A DNA stretch of 64,000 bases from Episyrphus balteatus (Eukaryota > Arthropoda > Insecta > Diptera > Syrphidae), in assembly GCF_945859705.1 (NCBI RefSeq), contig NC_079135.1, positions 35,513,679 to 35,577,678 of the forward strand. Direction: 5' to 3'. This document shows, piece after piece, positions 41,701-55,680 of the stretch. Position numbers and translations under genes: made by a program. Under the pieces are notes generated by a model. It did not search any database. It was not told the DNA's origin and worked only from the letters and a program-made list of their open reading frames with translations. The first letter of the stretch is position 1; every line of letters begins with the position of its first letter.

Positions 41701-44700
41701 ACTACAAGTCCAAAACTTATAGAAAATACATTTTTGTGCTCTGTGAGTCGATATCCTTCGCACACAATTCAATTGGAGTTGAAAAATTCACGTTTGGAGA
41801 AAATGACTTTTAAAAATGTTTAAATCGTCATAACTCCTTAACCAAGCGTCTAAACACCATCAAACTTGCAAAATTCAAAATTCTCTAAAAACAAAACTAC
41901 AAGTCCAAAACTTATAGAAAATACATTTTTGTGCTCTGTGAGTCGATATCCTTCGCATACAATTCAATTGGAGTTGAAAAATTCACGTTTGGAGAAAATC
42001 ACTTTTAAAAATGTTTAAATCGTCATATCTCGTTAACCGAGCGTCTAAACACATCAAAACTTGCAAAATTCAAAATTCTCTAAAAACAAAACTACAAGTC
42101 CAAAACTTATAGAAAATACATTTTTGTGCTCTGTGAGTCGATATCCTTCGCATACAATTCAATTGGAGTTGAAAAATTCACGTTTGGAGAAAATCACTTT
42201 TAAAAATGTTTAAATCGTCATATCTCGTTAACCGAGCGTCTAAACACATCAAAACTTGCAAAATTCAAAATTCTCTAAAAACAAAACTACAAGTCCAAAA
42301 CTTATAGAAAATACATTTTTGTGCTCTGTGAGTCGATATCCTTCGCATACAATTCAATTGGAGTTGAAAAATTCACGTTTGGAGAAAATCACTTTTAAAA
42401 ATGTTTAAATCGTCATATCTCGTTAACCGAGCGTCTACACACATCAAAACCTTGCAAAATTCAAAATTCTCTAAAAACAAAACTACAAGTCCAAAACTTA
42501 TAGAAAATACATTTTTGTGCTCTGTGAGTCGATATCCTTCGCATACAATTCAATTGGAGTTGAAAAATTCACGTTTTGAAAATTTAAAAATGTTTAAATC
42601 GTCATATCTCGTTAACCGAGCGTCTAAACACATCAAAACTTGCAAAATTCAAAATTCTCTAAAAACAAAACTACAAGTCCAAAACTTATAGAAAATACAT
42701 TTTTGTGCTCTGTGAGTCGATATCCTTCGCACACAATTCAATTGGAGTTGAAAAATTCACGTTTGGAGAAAATGACTTTTAAAAATGTTTAAATCGTCAT
42801 AACTCCTTAACCAAGCGTCTAAACACCATCAAACTTGCAAAATTCAAAATTCTCTAAAAACAAAACTACAAGTCCAAAACTTATAGAAAATACATTTTTG
42901 TGCTCTGTGAGTCGATATCCTTCGCATACAATTCAATTGGAGTTGAAAAATTCACGTTTGGAGAAAATCACTTTTAAAAATGTTTAAATCGTCATATCTC
43001 GTTAACCGAGCGTCTACACACATCAAAACTTGCAAAATTCAAAATTCTCTAAAAACAAAACTACAAGTCCAAAACTTATAGAAAATACATTTTTGTGTCA
43101 TAAACACATCAAAACTTGCAAAATTCAAAATTCTCTAAAAACAAAACTACAAGTCCAAAACTTATAGAAAATACATTTTTGTGCTCTGTGAGTCGATATC
43201 CTTCGCATACAATTCAATTGGAGTTGAAAAATTCACGTTTGGAGAAAATCACTTTTAAAAATGTTTAAATCGTCATAAACACATCAAAACTTGCAAAATT
43301 CAAAATTCTCTAAAAACAAAACTACAAGTCCAAAACTTATAGAAAATACATTTTTGTGCTCTGTGAGTCGATATCCTTCGCATACAATTCAATTGGAGTT
43401 GAAAAATTCACGTTTGGAAAAAATCACTTTTAAAAATGTTTAAATCGTCATAAACACATCAAAACTTGCAAAATTCAAAATTCTCTAAAAACAAAACTAC
43501 AAGTCCAAAACTTATAGAAAATACATTTTTGTGCTCTGTGAGTCGATATCCTTCGCATACAATTCAATTGGAGTTGAAAAATTCACGTTTGGAGAAAATC
43601 ACTTTTAAAAATGTTTAAATCGTCATATCTCGTTAACCGAGCGTCTACACACATCAAAACCTTGCAAAATTCAAAATTCTCTAAAAACAAAACTACAAGT
43701 CCAAAACTTATAGAAAATACATTTTTGTGCTCTGTGAGTCGATATCCTTCGCATACAATTCAATTGGAGTTGAAAAATTCACGTTTGGAGAAAATCACTT
43801 TTAAAAATGTTTAAATCGTCATATCTCGTTAACCGAGCGTCTACACACATCAAAACTTGCAAAATTCAAAATTCTCTAAAAACAAAACTACAAGTCCAAA
43901 ACTTATAGAAAATACATTTTTGTGTCATAAACACATCAAAACTTGCAAAATTCAAAATTCTCTAAAAACAAAACTACAAGTCCAAAACTTATAGAAAATA
44001 CATTTTTGTGCTCTGTGAGTCGATATCCTTCGCATACAATTCAATTGGAGTTGAAAAATTCACGTTTGGAGAAAATCACTTTTAAAAATGTTTAAATCGT
44101 CATAAACACATCAAAACTTGCAAAATTCAAAATTCTCTAAAAACAAAACTACAAGTCCAAAACTTATAGAAAATACATTTTTGTGCTCTGTGAGTCGATA
44201 TCCTTCGCATACAATTCAATTGGAGTTGAAAAATTCACGTTTGGAAAAAATCACTTTTAAAAATGTTTAAATCGTCATAAACACATCAAAACTTGCAAAA
44301 TTCAAAATTCTCTAAAAACAAAACTACAAGTCCAAAACTTATAGAAAATACATTTTTGTGCTCTGTGAGTCGATATCCTTCGCACACAATTCAATTGGAG
44401 TTGAAAAATTCACGTTTGGAGAAAATGACTTTTAAAAATGTTTAAATCGTCATAACTCCTTAACCAAGCGTCTAAACACCATCAAACTTGCAAAATTCAA
44501 AATTCTCTAAAAACAAAACTACAAGTCCAAAACTTATAGAAAATACATTTTTGTGCTCTGTGAGTCGATATCCTTCGCATACAATTCAATTGGAGTTGAA
44601 AAATTCACGTTTGGAGAAAATCACTTTTAAAAATGTTTAAATCGTCATATCTCGTTAACCGAGCGTCTAAACACATCAAAACTTGCAAAATTCAAAATTC

Positions 44701-47700
44701 TCTAAAAACAAAACTACAAGTCCAAAACTTATAGAAAATACATTTTTGTGCTCTGTGAATCGATATCCTTCGCACACAATTCAATTGGAGTTGAAAAATT
44801 CACGTTTGGAGAAAATTACTTTTAAAAATGTTTAAATCGTCATAACTCCTTAACCAAGCGTCTAAACACCATCAAACTTGCAAAATTCAAAATTCTCTAA
44901 AAACAAAACTACAAGTCCAAAACTTATAGAAAATACATTTTTGTGCTCTGTGAGTCGATATCCTTCGCATACAATTCAATTGGAGTTGAAAAATTCACGT
45001 TTGGAGAAAATCACTTTTAAAAATGTTTAAATCGTCATATCTCGTTAACCGAGCGTCTAAACACATCAAAACTTGCAAAATTCAAAATTCTCTAAAAACA
45101 AAACTACAAGTCCAAAACTTATAGAAAATACATTTTTGTGCTCTGTGAGTCGATATCCTTCGCATACAATTCAATTGGAGTTGAAAAATTCACGTTTGGA
45201 GAAAATCACTTTTAAAAATGTTTAAATCGTCATATCTCGTTAACCGAGCGTCTACACACATCAAAACCTTGCACAATTCAAAATTCTCTAAAAACAAAAC
45301 TACAAGTCCAAAACTTATAGAAAATACATTTTTGTGCTCTGTGAGTCGATATCCTTCGCATACAATTCAATTGGAGTTGAAAAATTCACGTTTGGAGAAA
45401 ATCACTTTTAAAAATGTTTAAATCGTCATATCTCGTTAACCGAGCGTCTACACACATCAAAACCTTGCAAAATTCAAAATTCTCTAAAAACAAAACTACA
45501 AGTCCAAAACTTATAGAAAATACATTTTTGTGCTCTGTGAGTCGATATCCTTCGCATACAATTCAATTGGAGTTGAAAAATTCACGTTTGGAGAAAATCA
45601 CTTTTAAAAATGTTTAAATCGTCATATCTCGTTAACCGAGCGTCTACACACATCAAAACCTTGCACAATTCAAAATTCTCTAAAAACAAAACTACAAGTC
45701 CAAAACTTATAGAAAATACATTTTTGTGCTCTGTGAGTCGATATCCTTCGCATACAATTCAATTGGAGTTGAAAAATTCACGTTTGGAGAAAATCACTTT
45801 TAAAAATGTTTAAATCGTCATATCTCGTTAACCGAGCGTCTACACACATCAAAACCTTGCACAATTCAAAATTCTCTAAAAACAAAACTACAAGTCCAAA
45901 ACTTATAGAAAATACATTTTTGTGCTCTGTGAGTCGATATCCTTCGCATACAATTCAATTGGAGTTGAAAAATTCACGTTTGGAGAAAATGACTTTTAAA
46001 AATGTTTAAATCGTCATAACTCCTTAACCAAGCGTCTAAACACCATCAAACTTGCAAAATTCAAAATTCTCTAAAAACAAAACTACAAGTCCAAAACTTA
46101 TAGAAAATACATTTTTGTGCTCTGTGAGTCGATATCCTTCGCATACAATTCAATTGGAGTTGAAAAATTCACGTTTGGAGAAAATCACTTTTAAAAATGT
46201 TTAAATCGTCATATCTCGTTAACCGAGCGTCTACACACATCAAAACCTTGCAAAATTCAAAATTCTCTAAAAACAAAACTACAAGTCCAAAACTTATAGA
46301 AAATACATTTTTGTGCTCTGTGAGTCGATATCCTTCGCATACAATTCAATTGGAGTTGAAAAATTCACGTTTTGAAAATTTAAAAATGTTTAAATCGTCA
46401 TATCTCGTTAACCGAGCGTCTAAACACATCAAAACTTTGCAAAATTCAAAATTCTCTAAAAACAAAACTACAAGTCCAAAACTTATAGAAAATACATTTT
46501 TGTGCTCTGTGAGTCGATATCCTTCGCATACAATTCAATTGGAGTTGAAAAATTCACGTTTGGAGAAAATCACTTTTAAAAATGTTTAAATCGTCATATC
46601 TCGTTAACCGAGCGTCTACACACATCAAAACCTTGCAAAATTCAAAATTCTCTAAAAACAAAACTACAAGTCCAAAACTTATAGAAAATACATTTTTGTG
46701 CTCTGTGAGTCGATATCCTTCGCATACAATTCAATTGGAGTTGAAAAATTCACGTTTGGAGAAAATTACTTTTAAAAATGTTTAAATCGTCATAACTCCT
46801 TAACCAAGCGTCTAAACACTATCAAACTTGCAAAATTCAAAATTCTCTAAAAACAAAACTACAAGTCCAAAACTTATAGAAAATACATTTTTGTGCTCTG
46901 TGAGTCGATATCCTTCGCATACAATTCAATTGGAGTTGAAAAATTCCCGTATGGAGAAAATGACTTTTAAAAATGTTTAAATCGTCATAACTCCTTAACC
47001 AAGCGTCTAAACACTATCAAACTTGCAAAATTCAAAATTCTCTAAAAACAAAACTACAAGTCCAAAACTTATAGAAAATACATTTTTGTGCTCTGTGAGT
47101 CGATATCCTTCGCATACAATTCAATTGGAGTTGAAAAATTCACGTTTGGAGAAAATGACTTTTAAAAATGTTTAAATCGTCATAACTCCTTCACTAAGCG
47201 TCTAAACACTATCAAACTTGCAAAATTCAAAATTCTCTAAAAACAAAACTACAAGTCCAAAACTTATAGAAAATACATTTTTGTGCTCTGTGAGTCGATA
47301 TCCTTCGCATACAATTCAATTGGAGTTGAAAAATTCACGTTTGGAGAAAATCACTTTTAAAAATGTTTAAATCGTCATATCTCGTTAACCGAGCGTCTAA
47401 ACACATCAAAACTTTGCAAAATTCAAAATTCTCTAAAAACAAAACTACAAGTCCAAAACTTATAGAAAATACATTTTTGTGCTCTGTGAGTCGATATCCT
47501 TCGCATACAATTCAATTGGAGTTGAAAAATTCACGTTTGGAGAAAATCACTTTTAAAAATGTTTAAATCGTCATATCTCGTTAACCGAGCGTCTAAACAC
47601 ATCAAAACTTGCAAAATTCAAAATTCTCTAAAAACAAAACTACAAGTCCAAAACTTATAGAAAATACATTTTTGTGCTCTGTGAGTCGATATCCTTCGCA

Positions 47701-50215
47701 CACAATTCAATTGGAGTTGAAAAATTCACGTTTGGAGAAAATCACTTTTAAAAATGTTTAAATCGTCATATCTCGTTAACCAAGCGTCTAAACACTATCA
47801 AACTTGCAAAATTCAAAATTCTCTAAAAACAAAACTACAAGTCCAAAACTTATAGAAAATACATTTTTGTGCTCTGTGAGTCGATATCCTTCGCATACAA
47901 TTCAATTGGAGTTGAAAAATTCACGTTTGGAGAAAATCACTTTTAAAAATGTTTAAATCGTCATAACTCCTTAACCAAGCGTCTAAACACCATCAAACTT
48001 GAAAAATTCAAAATTCTCTAAAAACAAAACTACAAGTCCAAAACTTATAGAAAATACATTTTTGTGCTCTGTGAGTCGATATCCTTCGCATACAATTCAA
48101 TTGGAGTTGAAAAATTCACGTTTGGAGAAAATCACTTTTAAAAATGTTTAAATCGTCATATCTCGTTAACCGAGCGTCTAAACACATCAAAACTTGCAAA
48201 ATTCAAAATTCTCTAAAAACAAAACTACAAGTCCAAAACTTATAGAAAATACATTTTTGTGCTCTGTGAGTCGATATCCTTCGCATACAATTCAATTGGA
48301 GTTGAAAAATTCACGTTTGGAGAAAATCACTTTTAAAAATGTTTAAATCGTCATATCTCGTTAACCGAGCGTCTAAACACATCAAAACTTGCAAAATTCA
48401 AAATTCTCTAAAAACAAAACTACAAGTCCAAAACTTATAGAAAATACATTTTTGTGCTCTGTGAGTCGATATCCTTCGCACACAATTCAATTGGAGTTGA
48501 AAAATTCACGTTTGGAGAAAATGACTTTTAAAAATGTTTAAATCGTCATAACTCCTTAACCAAACGTCTAAACACCATCAAACTTGCAAAATTCAAAATT
48601 CTGTAAAAACAAAACTACAAGTCCAAAACTTATAGAAAATACATTTTTATGCTCTGTGAGTCGATATCCTTCGCATACAATTCAATTGGAGTTGAAAAAT
48701 TCACGTTTGGAGAAAATCACTTTTAAAAATGTTTAAATCGTCATATCTCGTTAACCGAGCGTCTAAACACATCAAAACTTGCAAAATTCAAAATTCTCTA
48801 AAAACAAAACTACAAGTCCAAAACTTATAGAAAATACATTTTTGTGCTCTGTGAGTCGATATCCTTCGCATACAATTCAATTGGAGTTGAAAAATTCACG
48901 TTTGGAGAAAATCACTTTTAAAAATGTTTAAATCGTCATATCTCGTTAACCGAGCGTCTACACACATCAAAACCTTGCAAAATTCAAAATTCTCTAAAAA
49001 CAAAACTACAAGTCCAAAACTTATAGAAAATACATTTTTGTGCTCTGTGAGTCGATATCCTTCGCATACAATTCAATTGGAGTTGAAAAATTCACGTTTT
49101 GAAAATTTAAAAATGTTTAAATCGTCATATCTCGTTAACCGAGCGTCTAAACACATCAAAACTTGCAAAATTCAAAATTCTCTAAAAACAAAACTACAAG
49201 TCCAAAACTTATAGAAAATACATTTTTGTGCTCTGTGAGTCGATATCCTTCGCACACAATTCAATTGGAGTTGAAAAATTCACGTTTGGAGAAAATGACT
49301 TTTAAAAATGTTTAAATCGTCATAACTCCTTAACCAAGCGTCTAAACACTATCAAACTTGCAAAATTCAAAATTCTCTAAAAACAAAACTACAAGTCCAA
49401 AACTTATAGAAAATACATTTTTGTGCTCTGTGAGTCGATATCCTTCGCACACAATTCAATTGGAGTTGAAAAATTCACGTTTGGAGAAAATGACTTTTAA
49501 AAATGTTTAAATCGTCATAACTCCTTAACCAAGCGTCTAAACACCATCAAACTTGCAAAATTCAAAATTCTCTAAAAACAAAACTACAAGTCCAAAACTT
49601 ATAGAAAATACATTTTTGTGCTCTGTGAGTCGATATCCTTCGCATACAATTCAATTGGAGTTGAAAAATTCACGTTTGGAGAAAATCACTTTTAAAAATG
49701 TTTAAATCGTCATATCTCGTTAACCGAGCGTCTAAACACATCAAAACTTGCAAAATTCAAAATTCTCTAAAAACAAAACTACAAGTCCAAAACTTATAGA
49801 AAATACATTTTTGTGCTCTGTGAGTCGATATCCTTCGCACACAATTCAATTGGAGTTGAAAAATTCACGTTTGGAGAAAATGACTTTTAAAAATGTTTAA
49901 ATCGTCATAACTCCTTAACCAAGCGTCTAAACACTATCAAACTTGCAAAATTCAAAATTCTCTAAAAACAAAACTACAAGTCCAAAACTTATAGAAAATA
50001 CATTTTTGTGCTCTGTGAGTCGATATCCTTCGCATACAATTCAATTGGAGTTGAAAAATTCACGTTTGGAGAAAATTACTTTTAAAAATGTTTAAATCGT
50101 CATAACTCCTTAACCAAGCGTCTAAACACTATCAAACTTGCAAAATTCAAAATTCTCTAAAAACAAAACTACAAGTCCAAAACTTATAGAAAATACATTT
50201 TTGTGCTCTGTGCTC
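35728..50215 (+). repeat. Mixed class B / class A zone, partly 391-bp A+B dimers
   Basis: Class B units (often CTACACACATCAAAACCTTGC, 196 bp) alternate with class A units (AAAATGAC, TAACTCCTTAACCAAGCG, CACCATCAAACTTGC, 195 bp). Clean 391-bp dimers run through 35923, 36314 and 36705. Short-form units (CACGTTTTGAAAATTTAAA) join neighbours into longer chance reading frames near 36960, 37344, 39435, 42401, 46197 and 48924. A local duplication (CGAGCCACCGAGCG) lies at about 36927-36940. The last class B unit is at about 49690; beyond it the array is class A only. Confidence 0.85.
41220..44330 (+). repeat. Amplified module of truncated monomers (88 bp then 175-bp units)
   Basis: A very short unit ends in TTTTTGTGTCATAAACACATC, where about 107 bp of normal unit are missing. 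It is followed by two units of 175 bp that lack the 20 bp covering CTCGTTAACCGAG (GTCATAAACACATC). The T of GTCATAAAC falls at 41303, 41478 and 41653, exactly 175 bp apart. The module recurs at about 43096-43450 and 43923-44280, so the deletion was copied as part of a larger block (shifts of 1795 and 827 bp). One 175-bp unit in each module carries TTTGGAAAAAATC instead of TTTGGAGAAAATC. Confidence 0.9.
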
Positions 50216-50220
50216 CTTCG

Positions 50221-53200
50221 CATACAATTCAATTGGAGTTGAAAAATTCACGTTTGGAGAAAATGACTTTTAAAAATGTTTAAATCGTCATAACTCCTTA
50301 ACCAAGCGTCTAAACACTATCAAACTTGCAAAATTCAAAATTCTCTAAAAACAAAACTACAAGTCCAAAACTTATAGAAAATACATTTTTGTGCTCTGTG
50401 AGTCGATATCCTTCGCATATAATTCAATTGGAGTTGAAAAATTCACGTTTGGAGAAAATGACTTTTAAAAATGTTTAAATCGTCATAACTCCTTAACCAA
50501 GCGTCTAAACACTATCAAACTTGCAAAATTCAAAATTCTCTAAAAACAAAACTACAAGTCCAAAACTTATAGAAAATACATTTTTGTGCTCTGTGAGTCG
50601 ATATCCTTCGCATATAATTCAATTGGAGTTGAAAAATTCACGTTTGGAGAAAATGACTTTTAAAAATGTTTAAATCGTCATAACTCCTTAACCAAGCGTC
50701 TAAACACTATCAAACTTGCAAAATTCAAAATTCTCTAAAAACAAAACTACAAGTCCAAAACTTATAGAAAATACATTTTTGTGCTCTGTGAGTCGATATC
50801 CTTCGCATATAATTCAATTGGAGTTGAAAAATTCACGTTTGGAGAAAGTGACTTTTAAAAATGTTTAAATCGTCATAACTCCTTAACCAAACGTCTAAAC
50901 ACCATCAAACTTGCAAAATTCAAAATTCTGTAAAAACAAAACTACAAGTCCAAAACTTATAGAAAATACATTTTTGTGCTCTGTGAGTCGATATCCTTCG
51001 CATACAATTCAATTGGAGTTGAAAAATTCACGTTTGGAGAAAATGACTTTTAAAAATGTTTAAATCGTCATAACTCCTTAACCAAGCGTCTAAACACCAT
51101 CAAACTTGCGAAATTCAAAATTCTCTAAAAACAAAACTACACGTCCAAAACTTATAGAAAATACATTTTTGTGCTCTGTGAGTCGATATCCTTCGCATAC
51201 AATTCAATTGGAGTTGAAAAATTAACGTTTGGAGAAAATGACTTTTAAAAATGTTTAAATCGTCATAACTCCTTAACCAAGCGTCTAAACACTATCAAAC
51301 TTGCAAAATTCAAAATTCTCTAAAAACAAAACTACAAGTCCAAAACTTATAGAAAATACATTTTTGTGCTCTGTGAGTCGATATCCTTCGCATACAATTC
51401 AATTGGAGTTGAAAAATTCACGTTTGGAGAAAATGACTTTTAAAAATGTTTAAATCGTCATAACTCCTTAACCAAGCGTCTAAACACTATCAAACTAGCA
51501 AAATTCAAAATTCTCTAAAAACAAAACTACAAGTCCAAAACTTATAGAAAATACATTTTTGTGCTCTGTGAGTCGATATCCTTCGCATACAATTCAACTG
51601 GAGTTGAAAAATTCACGTATGGAGTAAATGACTTTTAAAAATGTTTAAATCGTCATAACTCCTTAACCAAGCGTCTAAACACTATCAAACTTGCAAAATT
51701 CAAAATTCTCTAAAAACAAAACTTTAAGTCCAAAACTTATAGAAAATACATTTTTGTGCTCTGTGAGTCGATATCCTTCGCATACAATTCAATTGGAGTT
51801 GAAAAATTCACGTTTGGAGAAAATGACTTTTAAAAATGTTTAAATCGTCATAACTCCTTAACCAAGCGTCTAAACACTATCAAACTTGCAAAATTCAAAA
51901 TTCTCTAAAAACAAAACTTTAAGTCCAAAACTTATAGAAAATACATTTTTGTGCTCTGTGAGTCGATATCCTTCGCATACAATTCAATTGGAGTTGAAAA
52001 ATTCACGTATGGAGAAAATGACTTTTAAAAATGTTTAAATCGTCATAACTCCTTAACCAAGCGTCTAAACACTATCAAACTTGCAAAATTCAAAATTCTC
52101 TAAAAACAAAACTACACGTCCAAAACTTATAGAAAATACATTTTTGTGCTCTGTGAGTCGATATCCTTCGCATACAATTCAATTGGAGTTGAAAAATTCA
52201 CGTATGGAGAAAATGACTTTTAAAAATGTTTAAATCGTCATAACTCCTTAACCAAACGTCTAAACACCATCAAACTTGCAAAATTCAAAATTCTGTAAAA
52301 ACAAAACTACAAGTCCAAAACTTATAGAAAATACATTTTTGTGCTCTGTGAGTCGATATCCTTCGCATACAATTCAATTGGAGTTGAAAAATTCACGTTT
52401 GGAGAAAATGACTTTTAAAAATGTTTAAATCGTCATAACTCCTTAACCAAGCGTCTAAACACCATCAAACTTGCAAAATTCAAAATTCTCTAAAAACAAA
52501 ACTACAAGTCCAAAACTTATAGAAAATACATTTTTGTGGTCTGTGAGTCGATATCCTTCGCATACAATTCAATTGGAGTTAAAAAATTCACGTTTGGAGA
52601 AAATGACTTTTAAAAATGTTTAAATCGTCATAACTCCTTAACCAAGCGTCTAAACACTATCAAACTTGCAAAATTCAAAATTCTCTAAAAACAAAACTAC
52701 AAGTCCAAAACTTATAGAAAATACATTTTTGTGCTCTGTGAGTCGATATCCTTCGCATACAATTCAATTGGAGTTGAAAAATTCGCGTTTGGAGAAAATC
52801 ACTTTTAAAAATGTTTAAATCGTCATAACTCCTTAACCAAGCGTGTAAACACTATCAAACTTGCAAAATTCAAAATTCTCTAAAAACAAAACTACAAGTC
52901 CAAAACTTATAGAAAATACATTTTTGTGCTCTGTGAGTCGATATCCTTCGCATACAATTCAATTGGAGTTGAAAAATTCACGTTTGGAGAAAATGACTTT
53001 TAAAAATGTTTAAATCGTCATAACTCCTTAACCAAGCGTCTAAACACTATCAAACTTGCAAAATTCAAAATTCTCTAAAAACAAAACTACAAGTCCAAAA
53101 CTTATAGAAAATACATTTTTGTGCTCTGTGAGTCGATATCCTTCGCATATAATTCAATTGGAGTTGAAAAATTCACGTTTGGAGAAAATGACTTTTAAAA

Positions 53201-55680
53201 ATGTTTAAATCGTCATAACTCCTTAACCAAGCGTCTAAACACTATCAAACTTGCAAAATTCAAAATTCTCTAAAAACAAAACTACAAGTCCAAAACTTAT
53301 AGAAAATACATTTTTGTGCTCTGTGAGTCGATATCCTTCGCATATAATTCAATTGGAGTTGAAAAATTCACGTTTGGAGAAAATGACTTTTAAAAATGTT
53401 TAAATCGTCATAACTCCTTAACCAAGCGTCTAAACACTATCAAACTTGCAAAATTCAAAATTCTCTAAAAACAAAACTACAAGTCCAAAACTTATAGAAA
53501 ATACATTTTTGTGCTCTGTGAGTCGATATCCTTCGCATATAATTCAATTGGAGTTGAAAAATTCACGTTTGGAGAAAGTGACTTTTAAAAATGTTTAAAT
53601 CGTCATAACTCCTTAACCAAACGTCTAAACACCATCAAACTTGCAAAATTCAAAATTCTGTAAAAACAAAACTACAAGTCCAAAACTTATAGAAAATACA
53701 TTTTTGTGCTCTGTGAGTCGATATCCTTCGCATACAATTCAATTGGAGTTGAAAAATTCACGTTTGGAGAAAATGACTTTTAAAAATGTTTAAATCGTCA
53801 TAACTCCTTAACCAAGCGTCTAAACACCATCAAACTTGCGAAATTCAAAATTCTCTAAAAACAAAACTACACGTCCAAAACTTATAGAAAATACATTTTT
53901 GTGCTCTGTGAGTCGATATCCTTCGCATACAATTCAATTGGAGTTGAAAAATTAACGTTTGGAGAAAATGACTTTTAAAAATGTTTAAATCGTCATAACT
54001 CCTTAACCAAGCGTCTAAACACTATCAAACTTGCAAAATTCAAAATTCTCTAAAAACAAAACTACAAGTCCAAAACTTATAGAAAATACATTTTTGTGCT
54101 CTGTGAGTCGATATCCTTCGCATACAATTCAATTGGAGTTGAAAAATTCACGTTTGGAGAAAATGACTTTTAAAAATGTTTAAATCGTCATAACTCCTTA
54201 ACCAAGCGTCTAAACACTATCAAACTAGCAAAATTCAAAATTCTCTAAAAACAAAACTACAAGTCCAAAACTTATAGAAAATACATTTTTGTGCTCTGTG
54301 AGTCGATATCCTTCGCATACAATTCAACTGGAGTTGAAAAATTCACGTATGGAGTAAATGACTTTTAAAAATGTTTAAATCGTCATAACTCCTTAACCAA
54401 GCGTCTAAACACTATCAAACTTGCAAAATTCAAAATTCTCTAAAAACAAAACTTTAAGTCCAAAACTTATAGAAAATACATTTTTGTGCTCTGTGAGTCG
54501 ATATCCTTCGCATACAATTCAATTGGAGTTGAAAAATTCACGTTTGGAGAAAATGACTTTTAAAAATGTTTAAATCGTCATAACTCCTTAACCAAGCGTC
54601 TAAACACTATCAAACTTGCAAAATTCAAAATTCTCTAAAAACAAAACTTTAAGTCCAAAACTTATAGAAAATACATTTTTGTGCTCTGTGAGTCGATATC
54701 CTTCGCATACAATTCAATTGGAGTTGAAAAATTCACGTATGGAGAAAATGACTTTTAAAAATGTTTAAATCGTCATAACTCCTTAACCAAGCGTCTAAAC
54801 ACTATCAAACTTGCAAAATTCAAAATTCTCTAAAAACAAAACTACACGTCCAAAACTTATAGAAAATACATTTTTGTGCTCTGTGAGTCGATATCCTTCG
54901 CATACAATTCAATTGGAGTTGAAAAATTCACGTATGGAGAAAATGACTTTTAAAAATGTTTAAATCGTCATAACTCCTTAACCAAACGTCTAAACACCAT
55001 CAAACTTGCAAAATTCAAAATTCTGTAAAAACAAAACTACAAGTCCAAAACTTATAGAAAATACATTTTTGTGCTCTGTGAGTCGATATCCTTCGCATAC
55101 AATTCAATTGGAGTTGAAAAATTCACGTTTGGAGAAAATGACTTTTAAAAATGTTTAAATCGTCATAACTCCTTAACCAAGCGTCTAAACACCATCAAAC
55201 TTGCAAAATTCAAAATTCTCTAAAAACAAAACTACAAGTCCAAAACTTATAGAAAATACATTTTTGTGGTCTGTGAGTCGATATCCTTCGCATACAATTC
55301 AATTGGAGTTAAAAAATTCACGTTTGGAGAAAATGACTTTTAAAAATGTTTAAATCGTCATAACTCCTTAACCAAGCGTCTAAACACTATCAAACTTGCA
55401 AAATTCAAAATTCTCTAAAAACAAAACTACAAGTCCAAAACTTATAGAAAATACATTTTTGTGCTCTGTGAGTCGATATCCTTCGCATACAATTCAATTG
55501 GAGTTGAAAAATTCGCGTTTGGAGAAAATCACTTTTAAAAATGTTTAAATCGTCATAACTCCTTAACCAAGCGTGTAAACACTATCAAACTTGCAAAATT
55601 CAAAATTCTCTAAAAACAAAACTACAAGTCCAAAACTTATAGAAAATACATTTTTGTGCTCTGTGAGTCGATATCCTTCG
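50221..55680 (+). repeat. Higher-order repeat, two 2730-bp (14 x 195) copies
   Basis: Copies are 50221-52950 and 52951-55680, all class A. Every private marker I checked recurs at exactly +2730: GCATATAATTC in three successive units, GGAGAAAGTGAC (50842/53572), CTTGCGAAATTC (51105/53835), ATTAACGTTTGG (51221/53951), CAAACTAGCAAA, AATTCAACTGG (51591/54321), ACTTTAAGTCC twice, TTTTTGTGGTCTG (near 52532/55262), and TTCGCGTTTGG with AAGCGTGTAAAC (near 52783/55513). I saw no difference between the copies at these sites, which implies a recent duplication. Part of the block also continues at 55681-56400 with a 1950-bp (10-monomer) offset. Confidence 0.92.

Noticed and set aside
454..49214. Dozens of 64-135-codon plus-strand ORFs with near-identical products beginning MFKSSYLVNRASKH or MQNSKFSKNKTTSPK
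   Set aside because: They are translations of the satellite unit. Start and stop both fall in ATGTTTAA of successive copies, minor variants destroy them freely (class A units have none), and no codon-level constraint is visible.
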